A stretch of 64,000 nt of DNA, taken from Trichaptum fuscoviolaceum. Its lineage: Eukaryota; Basidiomycota; Agaricomycetes; Hymenochaetales; Trichaptaceae. Below, in pieces: positions 55,400-64,000 of this stretch. The stretch covers positions 1,877,040 to 1,941,039 of the forward strand of contig CAJSYZ010000009.1 in NCBI GenBank assembly GCA_910574455.1, written 5' to 3'. A program made the position numbers and the translations under genes. The notes under the pieces are model-generated. The model made no database searches and was not told where the DNA came from. It worked only from the letters and a program-made list of their open reading frames with translations. Each line of letters opens with the position of its first letter. Within the stretch, counting starts at the first letter, position 1.

Positions 55400-58300
55400 A
55401 TGTCAACTCGAAGACAAACGCGGGCTAAGAATAGCAATCAGCACCCGGGAGCCATAGTCAATAAACTCAGAACACGTCGAACGAAAGAGGAGGTATTGAG
55501 GGAGAAAGAAGAGAAGGAGAGAAGGAGAGAAGAGCAGGCCTCAAAGCGTGGTGAGGCATTGAGGGAAAAGGAGGAGAAGGAAAAACAGAAGGAAGAACGG
55601 GCAGCTCTGCGCGAAGCTGCGGCTCAACAAGCCGCGGATGCGAGAGAGAAGAGAAAACTTGATGCGGAACAGAAACGGGCAGCAAAAGAACAAGAGGCAT
55701 CTGAGAAGGTACGCAAAAAGAGAGCTGCAGCAGAGCAACAGGAAACAGCAATACTGGAGACGATGGAGCTTGAGAAGAATTTGTTGAAGGCTCTTGACAT
55801 TCGCACCCAGATGGGCTCAACTGCACCTAAGCTGGCTGGCACTGACAAACGAGGGCTAAAAAAACCGAAAGACACTCCTGAAGCTAGTGAGTCCTTATCT
55901 TCAAGACAGCGACAGTCGAGTTACCAGATATTGGCATTGCAGGTTCAACGAACGAGGAAAAAGACAGCTTTTGTGAAGCTGAAGGCAATGCAAACTTTTA
56001 TGTTCGTAAGTTGCATTACCTTTACGACTTTAGGTTTTGAAAGATGAACATATTGACTCACGTTATGATGCAGCCAATTCCGATGGACCAGATAGAGAGC
56101 GCGCAAAAAAGGCGAGGAAAAAGGACACCAGAGGTGCACTTCCTTTCCGTACTTGTGTGCAGGGCGCAAAGGCTTCAAGTCGTATCATAGGAGGCACTGG
56201 CTATCATAGTACGCTTGCAGGACAGGACAGCAGTCTTTCTGGTGAGGATACAGACATGATAGACTCGCCCAATACGTCGAAACGGAACGATAAGACAAAG
56301 CGACCTGTCAGGGCACTTCGCAACACAGATGGATCCACTTTCTTCGGCGGAGAGGGCAGAAATCCTGAGATCGCAAGGAAGATAGTAGAAGATATTGACT
56401 TGTGAGTTTGAAGTCGTACTACTCAACCGTTCGCATCATAGTACGAAAGATGAGTTTCAAATTCAAACAAATTCAAGTTGATAGTAAGTGTGAAGCTTGA
56501 TTTAAACTCAGCTACTTGAAGCTTATCATTGTAGTACTACTTACTACTACTACTAGTAGTACTAGTACTGATAGCTTGAATGCGCCCGCCACTGCCAGTG
56601 GCAGTTTGAGCGTGCCACGCGTGCGCCAGTGACACTGCCAGTGGCAGCGACCGTGGCGGCCCGGCGGGTCACCGCCGTGCCACACTTCTTCAAGATCATC
56701 ATGAACCCGAACGTTGCAGCTTCTTCACTTATAATGCTCACATCCTTATCTTTGTTTCAAGTTGTGAGCCTGGCTGACACAAGGAAAATTTAGGCTCCCC
56801 GCCTCGGTGCAAGAGGATGCAAACTTTAGTCCTTGGGAGGATGAAGGAGAGACAGTAACCCTCACGAGTTTTCAAGGTGTAAAGAATAGCTTTGCGAGCG
56901 AGCGACAGACGGCACATCTTGTTGACTCCGACACTGATAATGTGAGTTGGTTAAAGCATTCATTAGACTGGCAGATGAAATCTTAATATTTTGATTGTGC
57001 GTTTAATTAGGACGCGAGGAGACTTACAATACCGCCCCAAGCCAATGTGAGTGCCGCTTAAAGTTCAAAGAAATCGTTCGATTCACAGAGACTATGCATC
57101 GGTGGAGTCCCATGCACAACGATGGCTAATTAACAATGTTTCTGTATCGTATCAGGATGGAGCCAGCAATAAATCGAAGAAAAGGAAGCTATCCCGCGAC
57201 ACTCTCTCCGACTTGCAGGCTCCTACAACGTTGGTAAGTGGCATCATAATGTCTTGCTTCGTTCGCGCTACTTATCCTTCCTTCTTTGTGCTCTGGAGAA
57301 GAAGAATATCAGGAGACAATCGGCCGTTCAGGTGAGTGTTTCACATCAAAGCATGGATCTGGTGCCGGACTTTCTTGTGTCCTTCGGCGTCGACATATCT
57401 TTACTTCATTACTTACCAAACCGTACTCTGAATAGGGCGCGAAAATGCAGAGAATCGCCAACTCCCAGCTTGATGTAACGGTAAGTTTATTCTGCTTTTA
57501 CCCCCTCACTACTCACCTGTCATCTCGTCAGGAGGGTATTACTGTCGATGGACATAGAGAGCAATCGCCGGCGTTGTATCTGCAGATGCAGGTATGTGTA
57601 GGCATCGACACTCAATAGGACAACTTTCTGCACCCCTTTCTTTGGCAAGGATCTGGTCGTCTACTAAGCTTTGCTTATTGTAGGACAGCATGATCGCGAA
57701 TAATAAGAAGAGGAAGTCACCGCCGGACTCTAACTCGCATGCCGTGGTAATTCTTGCATTTCCACCCAATATTCAGATCACTTCCTTACTATCTAAAACA
57801 GACTAGCATGAACGTGTATATGAAGAAGCCGTCATCACAGGCTGCCTCGACAGTTAGTGTTAATCCTTCTAATCTCCATTTCATATCATTTCTGATTAAG
57901 CAACAAGGATTTGAACCTCACTACTAGTAACAAGAGTAAACTGCAAGACAGTCATTCTCAGGCTGATATACTGGTATTCAATTCTCTTTGAGCTTTTCTT
58001 GGTAACAATTCCTCTAATTGCTACAGATGAAATCTTCTACTTCTATTCGCAATTTGAAGAGGTCTCTGGCGGCTCATGCGCAACATATTGCAAGTGTGAG
58101 CTAATTGCTGCAATTGATTCGTGTACTAATTCAAGGCTCCTTTAACAGGCAAGTGGTTGTGAGGTGTCGCTAACACCACGAGCACAATCACCTGCGATGA
58201 CGACAGTATCCATCAGTCCTGAACCCGAAGTGCTCGCAACCAAGGCTCATCTTGGTCATCGCAAAGTCTCTCGGACTACTAGCTCTGTGCGTTAATCAAA

Positions 58301-59770
58301 TCATGTCTATGATATACATCCACTAACTTGCAGAAATGCAGACATCTGTAGGGCTTGAGGACAAGGATAGAAATAGTATCGGAAGGGAGGGATCCCGCGC
58401 TCCCGGCAAAAAAAGGGCAACGAATCAGTGTCTCCCTCCCGGAACTCAGGCAGGCTGGACTCACATTCTTCTGCCTTCGCTGTATCGCGCAGTTGGAAAG
58501 TCCACAACTCCATGGCAAAACCCGGACAATAAGTCCATCGGAGCCTTGTGGGGGAAGGTGTTTGATTCTGTCGAACTTAGTTACGACACGCAATTGGCCG
58601 ACATCTGTTCTTTAGTTGAGTCATCCCTTATTGTCTTTCACGGCCATTTTGAATCAAGTATGATCTGCCCTGTAGGCAGCCCAGAGATGCTCTGATAGTT
58701 GGCGCAAGAAATTGTTCGAGAAAGCCGAACAATCAATTTCGAGTTTTGTCGGCAACGAGCGTTCTAAGTCGGTGGAGACCAAAGAAATTGTGAAGATGTT
58801 GCAGACGATGGTCGACAAGAAGAAAGCTGAACCATTCCTCTGGGAAAGCTGGCATAGTATGGATAAGGTATGTAAAAATTTGCCCCATGTCACCCTTCGT
58901 ATCCCTGCATTGACTCTGAAAGTACAGAAGCAAGGGTTGTTCTGCTCTGATCTTGTAATCTCAGTGTTGTCCGTACACCTAGTCTTGGCCCTGGGTCGGC
59001 ATAAAGTACTGGATAAAAACACAATAGGAAAGCCTATCGGTGCCCTCGCTCTTGCGGCAACCGCGGTATCTATCTACTTCAGTTCTTATAGTGGCTTTAT
59101 TCGCTGAATTTCTCATGAACAGGTCAAGGTTGCAATCGACAAGCAAGTGGCCCGGTTGCAAAAGATCAAAGAAGAGTTTGGTGGCGCTGAGTGGTACTTC
59201 ACCAGTGCTCTGTGGCAGCCTCATACGGACGACTATGTTAACTTATTGTCGAATTCCTCGTTTTTTACTGAATCAAACTGGGAGAAGGTCCGATCCCGCC
59301 TAGCAGCTTACAATTCCATTGAAGATTTTAGTGCGGGAAAGAACACCGAACTTGTTGGATCGGGTGTCACTGGCAGGGATTTCTCCCTGTATCTTGACGT
59401 TGGAGACGCGGATGCGAGCGGCGAGTATACATATGGCGAGGGCGCTACTAGAAGTAGTAAGTGCAAGGAGGATAAGGATAATGACGGCGAAGAAGTCGAG
59501 GATTTCAAGGATAGGGAAGACGATATGGAGGACGAGAGTGTGCTTGGCGAGGGAGACGAGGTCGAGGACAAGGATCAGGAGGAGGACAAGGATCAGGATC
59601 AGGATGAGAACAAGGATGCGGACGAGAATTTCAGCGTGGGTTATGGACGCAGTGGAGGTTTTGAGGGCGAGGAGAATGACGCAGGCAGAGAGGACTGGGA
59701 AGGTGAGGGCGATCGCGAGGAGGACGAGGGTTCATTATGGGATTCGGCTACGGACGGCGCAGACTTTTAA
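55400..59770 (+). CDS. DUF6532-like protein with micro-exon-encoded linker
   Basis: Start ATG 55400 (MSTRRQTRAKNSNQ). The first 150 residues form a very charged coiled coil (KEEKERRREEQASKRGEALR). Further exons give RYDAANSDGPDRERAKKARK and FFGGEGRNPEIARKIVEDID. After a 392 nt intron come LPASVQEDANFSPWEDEGET and a run of short phase-0 exons (57011-58286) carrying KKRK motifs. The C-terminal region resembles the basidiomycete DUF6532 domain: HILLPSLYRAVGKSTTPWQN, NWRKKLFEKAEQSISSFVGN, SDLVISVLSVHLVLALGRH, KPIGALALAATAV, FTESNWEKV. An Asp/Glu-rich tail follows to 59770. Nuclear location is inferred from the basic motifs. Junctions near 58290 and 58690 are not settled, so two adjacent genes (a second starting at ATG 58336) are possible, as is a last exon to about 59942. 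Confidence 0.6.
56402..56793 (+). repeat. intron made of palindromic words
   Basis: 392 nt between GTGAGT after GAT ATT GAC TT and TTTAG before G CTC CCC. It contains TACTACTACTAGTAGTACTA, GCCACTGCCAGTGGCAGTTT and CACTGCCAGTGGCAGCGACC, the same words as the surrounding spacers, and is several times longer than the other introns of this gene. Confidence 0.6.
57011..58286 (+). other. ladder of ten phase-0 short exons in the DUF6532-like gene
   Basis: Exons read as 57011-57046, 57156-57233, 57299-57331, 57436-57480, 57532-57591, 57684-57746, 57802-57852, 57935-57973, 58027-58095 and 58149-58286. Their lengths are 36, 78, 33, 45, 60, 63, 51, 39, 69 and 138 nt, all multiples of three, separated by introns of about 51-109 nt. 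Encoded peptides are polar and basic (SKKRKLSRD, NNKKRKSPP, YMKKPSSQ). Some boundaries allow alternatives. Confidence 0.6.
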
Positions 59771-60769
59771 GAGCAGGTCGATCTCTGGTGAGCTTCGGCT
59801 TTGACCCATCACCCCGCCACTGTATTCAAGCTCTTACTACCATCAACTTGCAGTGGCATTCGTTCTCTGAATATGCCGAGGAACAGCCTGCCAGCGAGGC
59901 AGAAGTGGCAAAATACAATCTGGTTCAGGATGCCGTGGTGTAGCTACTGAGGGACCGTGACACTGATGCACTGATTTCTACTTATTGTCTTAAATTACTT
60001 GTGGAAATGAAGTAATTCTGGAACCTCTTACGCACTTACACGCTTGAGTACTGCAAACCGACAGACAAAAAAGTCTGCTTATATGATTAAATGATGAATT
60101 ACTTATGGAATGAACTACTTGAACCCCTTACAAACTTATACACTTGAGCACTGCAATTCGAATGCCAGAAAAAAACTTCTGATATGCTTGAATGCTGAAG
60201 ACTGAATGCCTGAAGTACTGATTTAAGTCGACGGCACTGATTTCAGCAGGCCCCTTCCTGAATAATGAAACCACATGCCTGAAATCAGTAAATCAGTAGA
60301 ATTTCACTTCCCAGGGCTTCAGTAAATTTCAGACCGTTTAAGTAACCTTAAGTGAAAAAGAAGATTCCCTGATGTATTTTGCTCATAACTTGAACTCTTC
60401 CTCATTGCATATTATTACTTTGAGAAACTTTGAAGAGCATATAGAGGTAGTTTACCATATCTATGTAAAGTTTGTAGCCATTCCGTGACCGTTTGCAGGC
60501 CGAAGAAGTGATTCTTTACATGTATTTGAGAAACTACTAGTAGTAGTAATAGTGATGTTTGCATACTAGTATATGTACGCGACTTTCTCGCGCTCCACAG
60601 ATCCCTTCAAGTTGGAACTTGAACTTGAACTTCAAGTTGAAGATCAGCGCCAGTGACGCGGTGACATCACAATGCGTCATATTTTGGGGGCATTACAGCG
60701 TCTACTGCCCTTCAAAAGGCGACCGAAGTTGAGAGCGCAGTGGCAACAACTTGCCCACCTACTTCCACC
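59771..60769. other. intergenic with repeat A copy 5 and word repeats
   Basis: CTTGAGTACTGCAAACCGAC (60043) and TACACTTGAGCACTGCAATT (60130) are two starts of repeat A. 60530-60660 contains TACTAGTAGTAGTAATAG and GGAACTTGAACTTGAACTTC words. No gene recognised. Confidence 0.55.
60129..60374 (+). repeat. dispersed repeat A, copy 5 (diverged)
   Basis: Begins TACACTTGAGCACTG and ends AAGATTCCCTGATG. The interior keeps ACTGATTTCAGCAGGCC and CCTGAAATCAGTAAATC but is much changed. Confidence 0.5.
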
Positions 60770-62535
60770 ATGCGTCTTACACCTTTCGTCGTCGCCGCCC
60801 TCACAATATCCAGCACGCCCGTCGCTGCTTCATGGTGGTCAACAGACAAACCAGGTATGAAGCATCATCATCATCATCATACTGAACTTTCATTTGAACC
60901 AATCCTGCTTCATTATACAGACTATACGTCCTGGGACAAACGTCAACTTGAAGCATGGCTGCATGAGCACAATATCGAAACTCCGAAAGGTTACTCTCAG
61001 AAAGACCTTGAGGAACTCGTCAAGTCGAATTGGCAGTCTAGCAGCGCATGGACTCGGGACCAGTATGATCGCGCTCAGCAAGTCTTTTCAAACTACAAGG
61101 ATAGCGCATTCGACACATGGGATGACAGCCGTCTGCGGGAGTTTCTCCTCGAGCAAGGCGTCGTCGCACCTTCAGGCCCGCGCGAGAAGCTCGTCCTGGC
61201 TGCGAAGCAGTATTACCGAGGTTACACAGATGCTGCGGCGTCGTACGCCTCAACAGCGTCACATGCAGCAAGTTCAGCGATTTACGGTGACGAGAAGGAC
61301 CAAGCCTCAAAATCCGCGACGTCTTTATACTCGAAGGCATCGAATACTGCAAGCAGCGTCGCGGGTCAGGCATCGAACACCGTCAGCAGCGTCGCTGCGC
61401 AGGCATCTGAATCTGCCGTTCGCGCACTTGATGACTCGAAGGACTATGTCTACTCGACTTGGGATGACAATCGACTAAGGAGCTACCTTGAGGAGAAGGG
61501 CGTCATTGAAACGAAGCAACAGGCCACCCGTGATCAGCTCCTTGCTTACATGCGTGATAGCTATGCTAAGGTGTCAAACCCTGTATGGGATGCATGGTCC
61601 GATTCGTATATGGTGAGTACTATTCCTAATCCTTTCCACCACATTCTAACACTTGTTCAAGCACGAGTGGCTCGTCGCTCATGGACTTATTAAATCGGAC
61701 TACGAGAAGAAGCGAGACGCCGTGGTAGAGAAGATGCAATATTATTACTACACGCCGCAAGAACATGTCTACGACTCATGGAGCGATAGCGAGCTTCGGC
61801 AGTGGCTCATTGACCATAATGTCATTAAGAGCGACGCACAAGTTAAGAAGGACAAGATGAGGAAATTGGTTGCGTACGTGTTTATGATAAGTTATATTGA
61901 ACTATTCCTGATAGTTCATTCAGAGACAATTACGCGTCGGCGTCAGACACTGTCTGGTCTAGCTGGTCTGATAGCGATCTCCGCTCTTGGCTTCTTGCAC
62001 ACGGTTATATTCGTACTGATGCGCAAAAGAAGCGCGACGAACTTGTGAAGCTCATCAACGCTAAATACAGCGAAGCAAACGCACGGACTGCGGCGTATCT
62101 CACATGGCCTGATGCTCGACTTCGCGCGTACTTGCGTAATCAAGGTATCTCTGAGGACGCGCTCCCAACATCTCGTCCTGGACTTCTCCGTAAGTCATCA
62201 TCTGGACATTAAATTATTTCCAGGATGTCGTCGCTGACGTCATTTTGTTACTAATATTTATAGAGGAGGTTCGTATACGCTACGTTCAATCTTCTTCACG
62301 CCTCGAACAAATATACGCACATCTACGCGATCTCGTTTCCTCCGGTGTCTCTTCAGCTGAAGAAACTCTCGGCCAGGTCCTTGAAATCTTGAGCGGCATC
62401 GAGAAGAAGGCGGAGGGCAAGGGCAAGAAGGCTGCAGCCGACAGCGAAGGGCTTGCGAAGGAGAAAAAGTATGCGGCTGAGAAGAAGACAGCAGCTGCGA
62501 AGGAGACCATTCAGAAAAAGAAGAATGAGTTGTAA
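60770..62535 (+). CDS. Ish1/Msc1-like stress-response protein
   Basis: Five exons: 60770-60854, 60921-61612, 61662-61873, 61924-62189 and 62264-62535, all GT-AG and in frame, give about 508 residues. ATG 60770 begins MRLTPFVVAALTISSTPVAA, a signal peptide; the longer frame from 60740 starts at GTG. Repeated Ish1 motifs follow: YTSWDKRQLEAWLHEHNIET, FDTWDDSRLREFLLEQGVVA, VYSTWDDNRLRSYLEEKGVI, VWDAWSDSYMHEWLVAHGLI, YDSWSDSELRQWLIDHNVIK, VWSSWSDSDLRSWLLAHGYI and TAAYLTWPDARLRAYLRNQG. An alanine/serine-rich linker lies between the second and third. The C-terminus is a Lys/Glu/Ala helix. Relatives (S. pombe Ish1, S. cerevisiae Msc1) sit at the nuclear envelope or ER and rise under stress. The gene appears intact and conserved. 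Confidence 0.9.
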
Positions 62536-64000
62536 CTGAAGGTTGATTTCTTGACTTTGCTAATATGTTTCGAACTTAATTTCATCTAATCGTTACTTCT
62601 TTACTTTCAACAATATCTCCTTGAATGTATTATAACGAAGTTATTGTATTGTACACCGAAAAATGCAATTATCCAACGCAAGCTAAGAACAAATGCACCT
62701 GGAAAACTTATTCCCGCTACCCCTTGGGTAGCTGGGTATTCTTAGGGTATGCAACCGTGTCCAGCGCCCGCCAAAAGTCAAAAGGTCACGTGAAATTGCC
62801 TTATATGTTAAACCTGCCTATTAAAGAAGGCGTTCGATTCGAAGATTCTGATGCACTCAATTACTAATAATGACGCAATCTGAGACATTGCGCCTCGCGT
62901 AGTCCTTGCCATCGTCGCCAACGCTTCACGTTCGTCTTGTTTCTTCTCCGTCGTCTTCAGCAGCGAGACATGTCTTCGCTATTGCAATCAAACGGCTAGT
63001 TGCAGGCGCTTTTTCAAAGCCAAAGTCAGAATGGTATACAGGGTAAGCAAGCATCAAACTCACGAATGAACAGCCACTCACATCATGATCTGGTTGCACA
63101 GCATCTTTCAAGCAGAAGTGCCAACTACAGGGCACATGACGCTTCGTCCTACGGGCATACAGAGCGCACGCACCGCATGCTTGCGCGTGCCCTGCAAAGT
63201 TGCTCGCCAGCGTTTAGCGCCCGACCCAACTGTAGCATCTGAACTTGCTCAGAACAAGGCGATGACGGCTGCAGCAACTGTCCGCAAGCCGCGGTTACCC
63301 CATCACCGCACATCCAGCACATATGGCAACGATGTTAAGAAAAGGCGTTGATCATAAGGAGGCTGGAAGTGAAGTGTAAGTGACATGCCATTATTTGTGG
63401 CCGAGCATTGCGCAACTCCTTCTTCCCCGTCTTTCTTCCATCTTCGACGCTCTGCCTCCCATTTTTTAACCCACTTCTCTATTTTGCCTCTACAAGCTGC
63501 ACTCCCAACATTGATAGTCGCAATCATCTTTTAGCACAAATGCTGTCAATCCAATGGAACTCGAGTGCTCGGAGTAAGGTACTGAGCTTAGCAGGGGAAT
63601 TTTGCGCGGGGTGCAGGTGTAGGTAAGTAAAGGGCAGACGGGATTGCTGTCTGGCGAGGATTTGTGGAATGGAGGGCGAGAGGTCTGTGCCCGTTGGAGG
63701 TGTGTATGTCCATCCTGTGGGTTGGAATGCGACAGCGCGAGACCACCGGCCTTTCCATTGTCCATATAGTCCTGGAAGCGGTTAGAGGCAACCATGCCGA
63801 AAGGGACTACTTGCATGCTCGTCCACGCGCTTGAAGCAAAACTCATGCAGGCCTTCCGCGACATCTCGAGGGGTGTTTCAGTTCTCGCCCCCAAAGACAA
63901 TCAGCGACATTGCAAAACAAACATTCAAGCATTCGGAAGATGAGTTTAATGATACTAATAGAATTTTGTATGTATGGAAATAAAGAGAAAAATGTTTTTG
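62536..64000. other. window end; two weak gene candidates
   Basis: A plus-strand candidate starts at ATG 62970 (MSSLLQSNG) with possible small introns leading into HSHHDLVAQHLSSRSANYRA or, in another frame, RKPRLPHHRTSSTYGNDVKK ending near 63350. A minus-strand frame at 63490-63900 (SRKACMSFASSAWTSMQVVP) may be an exon of another gene. Neither shows a recognisable domain, and splice models are ambiguous. Confidence 0.35.

Noticed and set aside
55467..55875. Minus-strand Leu/Ser/Phe-rich frames
   Set aside because: Antisense of the Lys/Glu/Arg coiled coil. Such codons give open but meaningless Leu/Ser/Phe frames.
59308..59571. Minus-strand serine-rich frame
   Set aside because: Antisense of the GAG/GAC acidic tail; a composition artefact.
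60861..60881. A run of six histidine codons near the start of the Ish1-like gene
   Set aside because: It lies inside a 66 nt GT-AG intron (60855-60920). Splicing joins KP to DYTSWDK, which matches the family, so the His run is not translated.

Overview
The window looks like nuclear DNA of a mushroom-forming basidiomycete (Agaricomycete). Genes are broken by many 45-110 nt GT-AG introns. There is a secreted fungal laccase, an Ish1-type stress protein, DUF6699-like and DUF6532-like proteins, and several relatives of Plavaka DNA-transposon transposases, all typical of this clade. I cannot name a species. All calls come from reading translations by eye, with no database search.

Layout. 0-5.5 kb: relic of an alpha-1,3-glucan synthase (-), a truncated Plavaka copy (+) and hypothetical gene P1 (-). 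7.3-10.6 kb: decayed BCS1-like AAA ATPase followed by a membrane-anchored DEDDy 3'-5' exonuclease gene (+). 11.4-15.1 kb: DUF6699-like gene (+) and an apparently intact 18-exon laccase (-). 15.85-21.63 kb: Ty3/Gypsy chromovirus 1, with identical-looking LTRs and CAGTC target duplications but a twice-frameshifted pol. 22.6-25.1 kb: a 450 bp MITE-like element, a possible small secreted protein, and a two-TM protein. 26.2-35 kb: a decayed group III histidine kinase split by Ty3/Gypsy chromovirus 2 (27173-33762, GAATA duplications, intact pol). 36.1-38 kb: inverted second copy of the exonuclease segment.

From about 38 to 60 kb most genes are of unknown function. P2 (-) is split by a 2.8 kb foldback palindrome. 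P3 (+) and P1 are its paralogues: all three share three sequence blocks and a phase-0 intron at the same place. A near-complete Plavaka transposase gene (-) and a DUF6532-like gene (+) with a ladder of in-frame micro-exons follow. The spacers here, and one intron, consist of recurring short palindromic or quasi-palindromic words (ACTAGT/TAGTACTA, CCAGTGG, CTCAGGCTGAG, GACTCGGAGTC, CAAGTTCAAGTTG). 60.8-62.5 kb returns to a conserved gene (Ish1/Msc1-like).

The window shows no pathway or operon. It reads as conserved genes (laccase, exonucleases, DUF6699, Ish1) embedded in a transposon-rich, lineage-specific compartment. The strongest candidate for something undescribed is the P1/P2/P3 family together with the palindromic-word spacer DNA around it.
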